From Triparma columacea (Eukaryota > Sar > Bolidophyceae > Parmales > Triparmaceae), in the NCBI GenBank assembly GCA_030267965.1, contig BRYA01000281.1, positions 1 to 46,955 on the forward strand: 46,955 nt of DNA, in the 5' to 3' direction. The notes under the pieces are model-generated. The model saw only the letters and a list, made by a program, of their open reading frames with translations, ran no database searches and was not told where the DNA came from. The position numbers and the translations under genes were made by a program. Shown here piece by piece: positions 11,201-22,509 of the stretch (position 1 is the first letter of the stretch; every line of letters begins with the position of its first letter).

Positions 11201-13411
11201 AGAGAGGGAAGAGAGCCTGATGGCGAAGGAGGACGCGCTGGAGAAGAGGAAAGCAGAGGTCGAGGAGCACTTGGCGAACGAGCTTGAGCAGGTGAAGGTC
11301 AAGGTGGAGACCAGCGGTCCGCCCGGGGTCTTATCTGGGATCGACTTTGACTGGCTCAGAGGCGACTACAGATCCAACAGGGACCAGCTGGGTGTCTTGC
11401 TCATGATGGTTGAGGACTGGGTCAAGGGGATGAAGGAGGGAACTTGGCGTGTCGGGGAAGGGGGAGAGGATGGACTAGGGTTGTTCGAGGACGGCAAGAA
11501 GGGAGAGGAGGGGAAGAAGGCGTTCAAGCTGAGGCTGACAGAAATGCACGTTAACCCGCTCACGAGCATGTACGGGGTGTTTAAGGACTCTTTCGACAGT
11601 AAGCTGAGAAGAAAGTTCCAAAACATTCTCACGCAAGTAGAGAGGTTCGGGGGCTTCTTAACCCCGGACGTTTGCAAGAGCGAGCTCGTATCGGCGAAGG
11701 AAGACTTGGGGAGGGAAATGAAGATGCACAGGACCGGAATTGAGGAGTGCAGCACAGCCGTGAGCCAAGTAGAGAGGCAAATGGTGAAGCTCATCAATCA
11801 GGCCAAAGCCAATCCTGAGATGAGCTATAGCGTGGTGAGGAACGTTATTAAGAAATGGGGCGAGAAACTTGAGGCCCTGGGAAAAGTCGTGGGGAAGCAG
11901 GACGCTCTGGCAGGAGAGTTCAAGGAGCTCGCTGCGATATGGGCAGGGTACGTGAAGGTGCTACAGGACGAAGGGGAGGACGAGGATACCATGGGGGTGG
12001 CAGGTATGACGGGGGAAATGGAAAAGCTCCGCAAGGAGGTTGATGGCTGTACGAAGGACGTGGAGGACTTAGGGAAGAGGAGGAAGGCCATCGGGGAGCA
12101 GATAGGGGTTCTGGGGATGGAGTACGAAATGGCGAACGGGAAGAAGGAGGGCACAGAGTTTGCCGGGTTGTTCGAGATCGTAGTAGATGATGGGTTCGTG
12201 AATCCCGACAAGGACGCCGCGGACCCGGCGGAGATACAGAGGCTAAATGCGAGGATAGAAGATTTGCTCTTGGAGATTGAGGACTTGAAGGGAGATAAAT
12301 ACGAGAAGATGATGTCGACCGACGGGAGGTAAGACAGTTTGAGGCGATGCGAGGAGCAAAGCGAGCGACGAGCAAAAATTGTTGTTTTAGTTCGTTGGTG
12401 GGTGGAGGTATTTCTCGTCGCGTTCCCTCACCTAACCCTTTTCGCGATACGTTTGCTTCACCCTGCTCATCTCATCACAGCTACGGTGGCTTGATGTTCT
12501 TTGCATTCTTACAGGAGCATCACTTTGAGGAGAAGATCGACAAAATCATAGGGTCTGTCAATGAGCTTTGGGAGGCCAGCAAGGGAGGGGGAGGCAAGCA
12601 CTTGAGCTACAGCGACTTGCAGAAGATGGTCGAGAATATTGCGAGGCACAGGATGCCACTGCTCGGGAAGATACGGAGCAGGTACTCGAAACTCCACAAG
12701 AAGTGGAGCGAAACGAGGGTGAAGATGATGAAAGAATTGAGTTTGAGTGGCGGGGACGGGGACGTCGCTGCTATCTGCCCTGTGTGCAATTTGGACAGGA
12801 GGAATGTCCAGCTGGAGAAGAGGGAGGGGGCAAAGGAGCTGAAAGGCGGGACCGGGCAGTTTACCAAGAAGATAGAGAAGCCAGTCAAGCAGGTCCAAAC
12901 AACCGTGGGTGTCATGAAAATGGCCAAGAGCTGGAGGAGCAAGAGCATGAGGGAAAAGGAGAGTAAGGGGGGCAAAGGGGGCAAAGGGTATAAAGGGGGT
13001 CACAATGCCAAGGGTGGAATGGCGATGGAAGCAAGCAGGAGCAGCGACTTCGTTGGGGTTGGATCAGGGGACGAAGGCAGTATAGGCAGTATAGGGAGCT
13101 TGGAGAGCGAGGTTAGGGCCGTAAGCAGGGAAGCTGGGCAGGGCTTGAAGATGTTAGGGGCCGTGGGGAAGAAGGGGGGGGGGATGGAGAGGGTTAAGAG
13201 GAAGAGCAGGGAGAGGATTGAGGTTGTTTTGCGTAGCCCAATGAAGGCCAGGAAGGGGGTGGGTGGGAGGGAGGGGGGGGAAAGTCCTACGCTGAGCTTA
13301 GAGCAGACGGGATGGGGCGGGGTGGGGGAAGACATGCTGGGAGAGGGAGGGTTTGAGGTGGATGGATTCATGGGGGAGAGTCCAGAGAAGGTCACGTTGC
13401 CGGGAATATAG
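8284..13411 (+). CDS. Large coiled-coil protein, about 1570 aa
   Basis: Four exons: 8284-8427, 8576-9136, 9252-12328, 12481-13411. All phases close; the last junction (AG|C, Ser) uses the acceptor CATCACAG at 12480. A stronger-looking acceptor at 12514 would break the frame, so this junction is the least certain. Most of the protein (about residues 50-1250) is charged heptad-type coiled coil, with runs such as LEEREKGVDEREKRVQEKEK and a Lys/Glu-only segment around 11060-11130. The C-terminal 300 residues are Gly/Lys/Ser-rich and disordered-looking. No motor, membrane or enzyme domain is seen. The architecture fits a centrosomal, basal-body or cytoskeletal scaffold; that is inference from composition, not homology. 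Downstream of the EF-hand gene on the same strand, 274 bp away. Confidence 0.8.
9181..9240 (+). repeat. CT and CA microsatellites inside an intron
   Basis: A (CTCTCC/CT)n tract followed by (CA)n in the third intron-side of the coiled-coil gene (intron 9137-9251). It forms the polypyrimidine region before the CGCAG acceptor at 9251. Confidence 0.85.
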
Positions 13412-13521
13412 GAAGAAAAAACGTTTGTTAGATAAAAAGGTTTGCGCGTTGTAACTAGGTGATGATCTGTTTGGTAAGGGTTGTGTAAGTGCGAGGTCGA
13501 GTACTTTTTGGTGTGGCTCAG

Positions 13522-15329
13522 TCAGTTCTGTCTTACCTCTTCGAAGTCAAAATCGTTCCCAGAACCATACCGCCAATTCTCCTTCCTCCTCTTCCAAATC
13601 CACGACTCCTTCTCATCGGGGATCCTGTCTGGGTCAAGATTAGGCGAGACGAGAGCGTCAGCAAGCGTGTAAGCCCCTAGAGCAAACACATGCCCCATCC
13701 ACTCCACCAGCGCTGGGAGGCCAACGTGTCCGATGATGACAGGCATCTCAAGAGGAGTCGCGACAAAGCTCCCGGCAAGGGACCCCAGAAGACCGTCGAA
13801 GCGCACTACGTCCTGGAGAAAGGGTACCATAGTCTTAGGACCCATGTCGTCCATCACGCGAAAGTTGCCGGAGAGGAGACGCTCGATGAAACCAGAGTCG
13901 GTGGACTGGTCAGGGGTCTTCATCATGGCTTTTTGAAACATCCAGGCCGCGGATAGGTTCGGTAGGTATTCATTGATGGACTGGAGTTCGTTTCTGTCGA
14001 GTTTTAGCGGCACGGCTTCGTGCACTGCTTTCGTGATCCTCGTGAGATGCCTTGTAGTGGCACCGAAACCTCCGAAGGATAAGGGGGACTGAATGCCCGA
14101 GGCATCGCCGACAAGGAGGACCCTATTGGAATCAATCTTTAGGGGAGACGCCTTATAGGTGGGGAAAAAAGCGGAGAGGGAGCGGATGATTTTCAGGTCA
14201 TCGACGGACTTGAGGGAGGGCTGGTAAGCCGGGAGGAGGTCAAAGTAGTCGTCGTAAATCGATTCAATAGTGGGTCTGCGAGAGTCCGCATCCAAGTATG
14301 TGAACATATAAGTGGTCTTCGTGTCAGACACCTGTGCAGCGAGGGTTAGTCGCTGTGATGCACCTTTTGCTTCATGAAGGGAAAACGGTTCTTGCACATT
14401 CTCACCTCTCCCTCCTTCACCTTCCCGACGGGGAAGCTCTCCCAAAAGTACTGCAAGTTCTTCTCATTGATCCCGCCATTCGTATATATAACATCCCCAA
14501 AGTCATTCGTGTCCGCATCATAACCAGACGCACATGTACCTACAACAACACAGATTCCACTCGGTTTGTCTTTCCTATAATCCCGTGCGATCGGGGAACC
14601 GTTGCCTGTGCAGTCTAGGACAATCTTACTCTTGCAAACGTCTCCGCTCTCCTCAACGCCCTTCATTACCACCGCATCAGGGTGCTCCACCAGCCCCACA
14701 ACACTCGTGTCCTCAAAACATGTTCCCCCAAGCCTCTCAAATTCAGCCTTCAAGATCTCCGTCATTACATCGGGCTTCACACCGAGATCAAGCACGCCCT
14801 TAACTCTGCACTCAAAGTCCCCAAAGCCGACGCGGTTAGTCTCGAAGGAAGATCCGATCGCTGAAGTAAGGTCAAGACCGAGGGAAGATTGGAGAGAGTT
14901 AAACTCCCCGGTACCTATGTTCCACTCCTGTACCCTGCCCTTCACTTTTCCTCGTTCGAGGACGGCAACCCTCGAGCCCATTGACTGTAGCTTAAGGGCG
15001 TAGATTAGACCGAGCGTTGAACCCAAAATGGCAACATCAAAGGTATCAAGAGATTTGGGGGATGGGGCGGTGGACTTTGTAATGAATGGAGTGGGGGGGC
15101 TGATGGGAGGGGAAGATCGCGTCATCTCCCATCGTTTCTCTGCCGCTTGAAGCATTGAGAGACCATCCCCTGCCCCTGCACCTCCTCCCACTGTTTTTGA
15201 ATTTTGGTTGCTGTCCCCGAGAAGCCTTCGTGTTATACTCGGGGGGTTTGCCAATTTTGTGGTGGATGGAGACAAAGCAAAAGCGTGCGAGACAAAGAGG
15301 AGACTGCAAATTGCCAGGAACTTCGGCAT
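13522..15329 (-). CDS. Plastid-targeted CruA/CruP-type lycopene cyclase-like flavoprotein, 577 aa
   Basis: Two exons: 15329-14406 and 14331-13522, with a 74-nt GTGAGA...CACAG intron between codons. Residues 1-17 are a signal peptide (hydrophobic LAICSLLFV) followed by HAFALSP, the Phe-after-cleavage pattern of heterokont plastid presequences, then a Ser/Thr/Pro-rich linker. An FAD/NAD Rossmann motif (DVAILGSTLGLIYALKL) lies at about residues 98-114, QEWN at about 134, and LLVGDASGIQSPLSFGGFG in the second half, the typical second FAD-contact region. The QEWN and GIQSPLSFGGFG elements are the ones I associate with the plant/cyanobacterial CruP branch of lycopene cyclase relatives. CruP's reaction is not settled; roles in carotenoid/ROS handling are proposed. 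Convergent with the coiled-coil gene (110 bp). Confidence 0.82.
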
Positions 15330-15600
15330 CTGAGCTGGTAGGTTTTTGGTGGAAGGAAACGGTAAGGGGCGATGGGAACACTTGTGAGCTAAGTATCGTA
15401 TCCAAGAATTTTCAAGGGTGCAAAGTTTGGCGCGATTTGATGTTAAATGTCAATGATATTGAGTTTCCCTTATTTACTCCTTTTTTTCTTTTTTTGGCAA
15501 AGGGTGAGGGGGGGAAGGGGGAAGAAAAGTAGTCGCGTGGCAATGTTTAAGGGGGTTGAAGCGACACAAATTGTCTCTAGTTTCCAGTCTAACATTTCAT

Positions 15601-16884
15601 CTAACTTGGGACCTCCGTGCCTCCCCTTGTTCTCCAAATTCCAGAGATGTCTCCCCCCATTCTTTCTCTGACAATCTCCGGTATGTTTAGCTGCGAGGTG
15701 AGCGTTCTGACATCTTCTACAGGTATGCCGTAGCGCTGCGGGGGATAGCAAGAGAGGGCGCGTAGGCGACGGAGGGCGCTGCGTTAGTGGTGGTCGCATG
15801 TGTTGTTGATACAACACTTGAGCAAACACACATTGAGTAGGCGCTACTCTAACTCGCAATCCATTAGGTGTTCCGGCCATTTCTCACCTCCGCAATGTGC
15901 AAATTGGCAGCCTCCTCGGTCCAACCCGGCGGGAGCGTTCCGGTGGAAGAGGGTTCGGCTGCGGCACCAACACTCTCCCAGTCGTCTTTAGATGATCCCT
16001 CCTGTGCCTGTATCGCCCCAGCCAGCCTCGACTGCTTCCTGATCGACGCGGGTTCCTCTGTCCGCGCATCCTGGCGCATACTTTCCGTGGTAGTACTAAT
16101 CTCCTCGAGCTTCTTCATGTCAGAGCGCCTCATCATGTCACCTCCGTCTTTGCCATAGTGGTAAATGCCTAATATTTCGCGAAGTTGCTCACCGTCGATG
16201 CAGCCCTTGGGGAGGGTGGGTTTCAGGGTAGGGCCGGGGGCTTTTCTACTTGAGGGGAGGGGGCGGGACTGCAGTGCGAATGATTCGGTGTGAGAAATGA
16301 AATTTAGCAGCAGCATCATTGGGGCGTGTCGAACTCACATTCTCCTCCTCCTCAGTTCTAACTTTTCCTCTCCCCTGCTGCAGTTCCCCCGGCTGCTTGG
16401 TCGTGCTCTCAACATACAGGTCGCTGGAGAGGAACTTGAGGAGCTCGGGATTCATCTCTTTGATCGGTTGCTCATTTGGGGCTGGGTGAGCAGGTAGCCC
16501 CTGACTGACTCTAAGAGTAGGAAGTAGGAACGGGGCTCGATGGTTAGTTTGAGATAGTCATGACTTTTGCGCAGTGTCAGTGCTCACCTGAGCCACTCCT
16601 CATTGTCAGTGCCCTTGTGCTCATCGCGGCGAAAACCAGTAAGCAGAGCATTCGGATCAGTATATTTTGTGTTCAGGCGCTTCGCAGTAGCCTCGTTCTC
16701 CTTTGCATGGCGAATGACTAAGGTGGAGGGAGTGGGTTAGGTTCCGCAAAGGGGGGGCGGAAAAGGGACAGAGAATCTCACCCTGATCGGCAGTAAACTC
16801 GTCCCTCTTCTTCAAGGCGTTCTCTAACGTCGGCGTTAGCCTATTCCTGAGGTTAACGATGTTCTTAGTTGCGGCCTGTCCCAT
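15601..16884 (-). CDS. Unrecognised 306-aa protein, five exons
   Basis: Minus-strand exons 16884-16782, 16717-16588, 16510-16339, 16268-15888 and 15735-15601; introns are 64, 77, 70 and 152 nt and all junctions close in frame. The protein starts MGQAATKN, which fits an N-myristoylation signal (Gly2, small residue at position 6). The middle is low-complexity and charged. A C-terminal block starting RYGIPVEDVRTLTSQLNIPEI looks folded. LPPGWTEEA near residue 253 resembles the first strand of a WW domain, but the rest of that domain is absent. No family recognised. Its start is 203 bp from the divergent NSE2 gene, so they may be co-regulated. Confidence 0.72.
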
Positions 16885-17086
16885 GATATTGTGAAGGAAT
16901 AGGGAAGACTGAGTAAGGATCAAGCGGAATTTGATGGGGAGGTGGGTGGGGGGAAGCGCGGAGGGTAAACTATTGAGTAGGGAGGTTGGCAGAGAGGGGC
17001 TATATTCTCGAGATTGCGTTGTACAGTAGTGGGGAGAAGATGGGGCTTTGGTGTGAAATTTGTGTTTTTATCTATTATTTCTAATA

Positions 17087-18273
17087 ATGCCATCAAATGT
17101 AACGGACCTCGCAATTGGGGACATCCTCAAGAACGAACAGGAGTACAAGCAAGGTGAGCATGTCAGTTTGTGCCGCTGAGGTCTCGCTAAGGGGAGGAAA
17201 TAGATGAGGGAGAGAGTCGGAGGGAGAGGGAGTGAGTTTTGCTGTGTATTTTTACTGACCCTGATGACTGTTTCGTCCATACCACCGACACAGGTTTTAA
17301 AGGTACCCGATCAAACCTCTATAATCTCGCAGAACTCATAGGAGAGTGCGAGGATGGGATCCTTGGGGAAAAGTACTTGGACCAAGTGAAGCTGGACATT
17401 ATGAAGGCGGACGGGGACGCTTGCAGGGGGATTTTGGAGGTGGACGACATGCTAGGAAGGTGAGGGGCGGGACTACGAGCATGGCGAATCGTGGCGGTTG
17501 TTCAATCTCTGGTATTTTTTGGTGGCCATCTCTGGCGCTATTGGCTCCTCTCCTCTCCCCTCCACTCCCCTCACCCCTATACAAACCCCAACATCACCCT
17601 TCTCTTTTATCTTCCATTCAGTGTGAGGGAAATGAAGTCGAAGAACGAGAGCCGCCCTGACCCTCCTCCTCCATCTGTGACTGCTGACCTCAAGGGCGCC
17701 TCCTCATGCTTCGTCCCAAGGGATTCATGCGACTTTACCGCGTTCATGCGCACAGCCGTGGAGAATAAGAAGACGATCGGAGACGCCAAGGTGAAGGGGG
17801 ACAGTAGGATCTCAGCCCTGAGCAAGATGTTAGGGGTCGAGTGGAACGGGAAGAGGAAGAGGGGAGGGGGAGACGACGACGATGACATTCAGGTCGTTGG
17901 AGGTAACAAGGAGGAGGAGCTCAAGTGCCCCATGACTAGGCAATTCTTCGTGAATCCCATGAGAAACACTGTCTGCAACCACACTGTCGACCAGCAGTCC
18001 ATCGACCAGCTCAGGAAGGTGAGAATGTCGAAGGGTAGGGTTAGTTCGCAGGTCGTCGTAACTCTCCACTCTAATCTTCCCCACCCCTCCTCAACACAGG
18101 CTAGAAAGACTCACTGCGCCAACCCCGGCTGCTCCAACAAAACCAAGGGAGTGGACCAGAAGTACTTCGTGGAGGACGAGGACATGAAGCTCCGGATACA
18201 GAGCTGGAAGAGGAGGAAGGAGAAGGAGGAGAAGAAGAGGAGACAGGAGGAGGAGGAGGATGACGTGCTGTGA
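17087..18273 (+). CDS. SP-RING SUMO E3 ligase, NSE2/MMS21-like (SMC5/6 complex), 267 aa
   Basis: Exons 17087-17153, 17294-17459, 17622-18018 and 18100-18273, all in phase. The C-terminal third holds an SP-RING: LKCPMTRQFFVNP, then VCNHTVD, then CANPGCSN, spanning about residues 178-230. The Cys/His pattern is that of NSE2/MMS21, where one zinc ion is bound by a C-x-H-x-C-x-C set. NSE2 docks on SMC5 by an N-terminal helical bundle and SUMOylates repair proteins in the nucleus; the N-terminal 100 residues here are helical and could serve this. A Lys/Arg/Glu-rich tail (EKEEKKRRQEEEE) follows the RING. The PIAS alternative is less likely because SAP and PINIT domains are missing. Confidence 0.88.
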
Positions 18274-18474
18274 GGGGTCGTGTGTTTATGTGTCCACGGG
18301 CAGCCCCCCCCTCGAGAAAATCGAAAAGTTTTATTTGAAAGGTTAGGAAAAATGAAAAATAGAACTTGAAATGAAAGAAAAAAAGAACATCTTTCCCTAC
18401 TACTACCCCTGCCTCCCTCCCCCAATATACCTCGCACCCCTCTTCCCTTGTCACCCCCCCTCTCACTCCCCCTC

Positions 18475-19863
18475 TCACTCCCCCTCCATCCTCTCCTCCT
18501 TCCACTTCCTCCATTTCTCCCCCCTCTCCTTCCCCCCCTCAAGTTCTAAGTTCTCCTCTACCTTAACATCATAAACGTTCTTATTATCCCTCTCCAGCGT
18601 TTCCCCAACCGCCTCATCCCCCCCCAGCCACTTCCCCGTCAAGAACCCCGTAGCCTTATCTTTCCCCCCGTCTTCCCTCTCGTTGACAGGTTGGAGGGAA
18701 GAGTCCACGGTGTAGCAGAGGGGCACGGCCCTGGGTAGACTTAGGTTGATTATATCAGAGGGCTTTATACCTTCTAACCTCATGATCAGACTCCTTAGGT
18801 TATTCTCGTGTCCTACGATAAGCACAGTTTTACCAGCTTTGAGGGAAGGGGCGACAACGGTGTCCCAGTAAACGCTGCTCCTTCCCACGGTGTCCTTCAG
18901 GCTCTCACAGTCTGGTATAATGTCCTTGATCTCCCTGTACCTTTTGAGTTTCCGAGGGTGGAATTCATGCTGTTCGTCCATAGGTGGTGGTGGTGTGTCG
19001 TATCCTCTCCTCCATTGTTTGAGTTGCTCAGGTCCGTGTAGTTTCGACATCTCCTTCTTGTTGGATCCTACGAGGGCACCGTAGGAACGCTCGTTTAAAC
19101 GCCAGTGCTTGTAGACGGGAACGTACTCCTGACCGAGCTCCATTAGGACGAGGTTCACGGTTCGGATTGAACGACGGAGCATGGACGTGTGGACCTTTAG
19201 GGGGGAAGGGGGACGGATTAGGGGTGGAGGAGGTGGGATTTGGTCGGCGAAATCTACTATTCTACAACTGTCGATACAAATTTCCTCCCTGAGCTCTCTC
19301 TTTCTCTCTCTCTTTCTCTCTTTCTCTCACCTCATCTATTTGAACCCCGCACTCCTTCATGATAGAACCTGCGACCCTAGCCTCCAACACACCGTCCGAC
19401 GTCAAGGGCGTGTCAGTCCAACCTATGAACCTATTATCGCGGTTCCATGTTGACTAAGGGGGTTGGGGATTTTTTTTTGAGAGAGCAAGAGTGAAGCGGG
19501 AGAGGAGGGGTGAGGAGGGGGGGAAGGGAGGGAAGGAGGGAGGGAGGGAGAGAGAGAATGTCGGCCATTATATTTATTAGAAAGAAGAGGTGGGGATGGG
19601 GACGGTTGGGGAGGGGGGGGTGAGGAGAAACTTACCTGACCGTGACGTAGAAATATTAGGTTGTAGTTGGTGTTTTCATTAAGAGTATTCTCAATCTTGG
19701 GTATCAACGTCGGCTCTTTTGTCATTGTTGAGAATTGCAGGGCAGGTTGCGTCCGAGGTGGAGAGGGAGATGGAGAGGAGAGGTGAATAGGGAAGGGAGG
19801 AAGGACAGATAGAAGGGAAGATGGATTGAGACGGTGGTGGTGAATTAAACGAATACGAGACAT
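18475..19863 (-). CDS. Cofactor-dependent phosphoglycerate mutase with N-terminal leader, 356 aa
   Basis: Exons 19863-19636, 19453-19331 and 19194-18475; junctions fall between codons. Converts 3- to 2-phosphoglycerate in lower glycolysis. The catalytic phosphohistidine motif RHGQSTWN straddles the first junction (residues 73-80), followed by NRFIGWTDTPL, ERSYGALVG, RRGYDTPPPP and the second histidine in VGHENNLRSL. The first 46 residues before MTKEPTL are rich in Arg, His, Ser and Pro and lack acidic residues, as in mitochondrial presequences; an internal ATG at 19725 would give a cytosolic form. The C-terminus carries about 60 extra charged residues compared with bacterial dPGM. Convergent with NSE2 (201 bp). 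Confidence 0.9.
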
Positions 19864-20203
19864 TGTAACGTTGTTTGAGTTTTGCAGGCTTGGGCGCTTT
19901 GGGGAAGAATTAGAGAAAGATGGATCAGATCTTCCTGGGTTTTTTCCATCTTTATGTCTGCCAGGGTCTCAGACTCTACACGCGCTGCGTTTCCCAACCA
20001 ACCTAACTCTTCACAATACCAACAATAATACTACTACCTACACTATATCCAAACACATTGCAGGCTTTAGCTACAATTTGGTCCCCAACAAAACTACATC
20101 GCCCAAATACCTAACTTCTTTCATACACCTCCTCTCCATCTAAGCCTTTACGCCATATCTTAGCTCAAAGCCTATCAGTGCTACCACTTTCATCCTCCCC
20201 GAG
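19864..20203. other. Divergent spacer between phosphoglycerate mutase and first LRR gene
   Basis: 340 bp without a gene. The right part, from about 19986, is a diverged copy of the leader found before the other three LRR genes (TTAGCTACAATTTGG, CCAACCTAACTCTTCACAAT, CTCCTCTCCATCTAA), so it marks the left edge of the tandem duplication. Confidence 0.75.
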
Positions 20204-21031
20204 ATGCCCAGCTCAGCAGTGTACTCTGGCGTAGAGAGCTTCAGGGACAATGATGAACTCACGGAGGTGACTTTTGCAGAGGGAGTGACAACGATTGGCG
20301 AGGGCGCCTTCTGGGGATGCTCCTCCCTCGCAGCCATCACCATCCCAGACGGAGTGACAACGATTGGCGAGGGCGCCTTCTCTGAATGCTCCTCCCTCAC
20401 AGCCATCACAATCCCAGACACAGTGACAACAATTGGCAATGAGGCCTTCTTGGAATGCTCCTCCCTCGCAGCCATCACCATCCCGGACAGAGTGACGAGG
20501 ATTAGCGATCACGCCTTCTCTGGATGCTCCTCCCTCACGGCCATAACCATACCGGACGGAGTGACGACAATTGGCAATGGCGCCTTCTGGGGATGCTCCT
20601 CCCTCACAGCCATCACAATCCCGGACTCAGTGACAAAGATTGGCAATAGCGCCTCCCTCACGGCCATCACCATCCCGGACTCAGTGACAACGATTGGCAA
20701 TCAAGCCTTCAACGGATGCTCCGCTCTGACGAGATTCAGTTTATCTCCTGCCGTCTACGTCGGTTTCTTCTGCTTCTCAAATTGCACCGCCCTAATCACT
20801 GCCGCTGCCACACAAAATATGTCGACTGTCTCGGACCTTCTCCATTCTAGGTGGCACCGCATACGTGAACGCGCCGCCGTTCTGTCGTGCCTCAAGCCAC
20901 CCTGGAATGACGACTTGGAGAACCAGCCCGGATCGGATAATGACGGAGATGAAGTGGTCGCGCTTCAGGGAGCTGCGGCATTCAAGAGGCTCCCGAAGGT
21001 TATGTGGAGAGTTATTCTGGAATTTCTGTAA
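20204..21031 (+). CDS. BspA-type leucine-rich-repeat protein A, 275 aa
   Basis: Intronless. Seven 23-residue BspA/LRR_5-type repeats of form VTTIGxxAFxxCSSLxAITIPDx, then a conserved tail that ends RLPKVMWRVILEFL. The sixth repeat has lost five residues in frame (IGNSASLTAITIP instead of IGNSAFxxCSSLTAITIP). No signal peptide or membrane segment, so probably intracellular. LRR_5 solenoids act in protein binding; the ligand is unknown. The tail includes LLHSRWHRIRE and a DGDEVVALQG block shared with copy D only. First of four tandem paralogues, about 26 kb from the telomere. Confidence 0.88.
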   Translation: MPSSAVYSGVESFRDNDELTEVTFAEGVTTIGEGAFWGCSSLAAITIPDGVTTIGEGAFSECSSLTAITIPDTVTTIGNEAFLECSSLAAITIPDRVTRISDHAFSGCSSLTAITIPDGVTTIGNGAFWGCSSLTAITIPDSVTKIGNSASLTAITIPDSVTTIGNQAFNGCSALTRFSLSPAVYVGFFCFSNCTALITAAATQNMSTVSDLLHSRWHRIRERAAVLSCLKPPWNDDLENQPGSDNDGDEVVALQGAAAFKRLPKVMWRVILEFL

Positions 21032-21462
21032 CTCTAAAATCAATGTTGAACAATGTAGGCAAGAAAGGTGTCATATTCTTTAGCCCTTTTCAGAAGCGAC
21101 GTGCTCATGCTGCTCCCTGAGCTATTTTAGAGTAGCGCTTACAAGTAGAGGAAAAATGAGGAAAATGAGGAAAACCGGAGAGGCTTGGAGGGAGATTTGG
21201 GCAGAATTTGGCAAGAAAAACTCTATTATAAGCTTTAGCTACGTTTCACAACCAACTTAACTCTTCACAATACCAACATCGATAATAATACCTACACCAT
21301 AATCAAACATACTACAGACTTTAGCTAAATTTGGTCCCCAACAAACTACATCGCCCAAATCCCTAACTTTCATTCTCTCCTCCTCTCCATCTAAACATTC
21401 ACGCCATACCCCAGCATACTCTAGCTCGAGTACTGCCATAAAAGATCCTCTTCATCCCTACA
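21032..21462 (+). repeat. Duplicated spacer between LRR genes A and B
   Basis: 431 bp without a gene. It opens with a 3' flank shared after copies A, B and C (AACTCTAAAATCAATGTTGA, then CAGAAGCGACGTGCTCATGC) and continues into the shared leader (CTATTATAAGCTTTAGCTAC). Likely holds terminator of A and promoter of B. Confidence 0.8.
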
Positions 21463-22509
21463 ATGAGTGAATTAGACTTTGCTTATGGTGAGGACTATAG
21501 TGATGACGATGGTGATGAGCATGGTGATGAGTATGGCGATGAGTATGGTGATGACGATAGTGATGACGATAGTTATCACTATGAAGTCCCAGCTGGGTAC
21601 TATCCTCTTCCCAAAACAGCAGTATACTCTGGCGTAGAGAGCTTCAGAGACAACGATGAACTCATGGAGGTGACTTTTGCAGAGGGAGTGACGACGATTG
21701 CCGATGAAACCTTCTGGGGATGCTCCTCCCTCACGGCCATTACCATCCCGGACTCAGTGACGACGATTGGCTGTAGAGCCTTCTTTGCATGCTCCTCCCT
21801 CGTAGCCATTACAATCCCGGACTCAGTGACGACGATAAGCACTGGCACCTTCAACAGATGCTCCTCCCTTGCAGCCATCACAATCCCGGACTCTGTGACG
21901 ACGATAAGCGATTACACCTTCTTCGTTTGCTCCTCCCTCACGGCCATCACCATCCCAGACGGAGTGACGACAATTGGCGAATGGACCTTCTGCGAATGCT
22001 CCTCCCTCACGGCCATCACAATCCCAGTCGGAGTGACGACGATTGGTAGTAACGCCTTCCACGGATGCTCCTCCCTCGCAGCCATCACAATCCCGGACTC
22101 AGTGACAAAGATTGACCAATACGCCTTCTATGGATGCTCCTCCCTCGCAGCCATCACAATCCCGGACTCAGTGACTACGATCGGCCTACGTGCCTTCGAC
22201 GGATGCACCGCCCTGACAAGACTCAGTTTATCTCCTGCCGTCACTATCGGTCCAAACTGCTTCTCAAACTGCACTGCCCTAATCTCTGCCGCTGCCGCTC
22301 AAAATATGCCGACTGTTGAGGACCTCCTCCATTCTAGGTGGCACCGCATACAAGTTTGCGTCACCGTTCTGACCTGCCTCAAGACACTCTTTACTACCCA
22401 AAAAAAGAGGAAGCGACAGGACGGAGGTGAAGCGCAAACACTTGGGGTAACTGCGACACGCAAGAGGCTCCCGAAGGTTATGTGGAGAGTTATTCTGGAA
22501 TTTCTGTAA
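21463..22509 (+). CDS. BspA-type leucine-rich-repeat protein B with acidic N-terminus, 348 aa
   Basis: Intronless. Unlike the other copies it has a 47-residue acidic N-terminal extension built from a short GD(E/D)xGDE repeat (21490-21570 in DNA), then PKTAVYSGVESF, the start-equivalent of the siblings. Eight repeats follow; the pairs at the variable positions differ in every repeat (for example DE/WG, CR/FA, TG/NR, DY/FV). Tail type matches copy C almost exactly (KKRKRQDGGEAQTLGVTATR) and ends RLPKVMWRVILEFL. Function unknown; protein binding inferred from the fold. Confidence 0.87.
   Translation: MSELDFAYGEDYSDDDGDEHGDEYGDEYGDDDSDDDSYHYEVPAGYYPLPKTAVYSGVESFRDNDELMEVTFAEGVTTIADETFWGCSSLTAITIPDSVTTIGCRAFFACSSLVAITIPDSVTTISTGTFNRCSSLAAITIPDSVTTISDYTFFVCSSLTAITIPDGVTTIGEWTFCECSSLTAITIPVGVTTIGSNAFHGCSSLAAITIPDSVTKIDQYAFYGCSSLAAITIPDSVTTIGLRAFDGCTALTRLSLSPAVTIGPNCFSNCTALISAAAAQNMPTVEDLLHSRWHRIQVCVTVLTCLKTLFTTQKKRKRQDGGEAQTLGVTATRKRLPKVMWRVILEFL

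Noticed and set aside
12515..12545. Acceptor at 12514 for the last exon of the coiled-coil gene
   Set aside because: Good consensus, but joins out of frame with the only strong donor at 12329; the acceptor at 12480 keeps the frame.
15888..15960. WW domain in the 306-aa protein
   Set aside because: Only LPPGWTEEA fits; the second Trp and Pro of a WW domain are missing.
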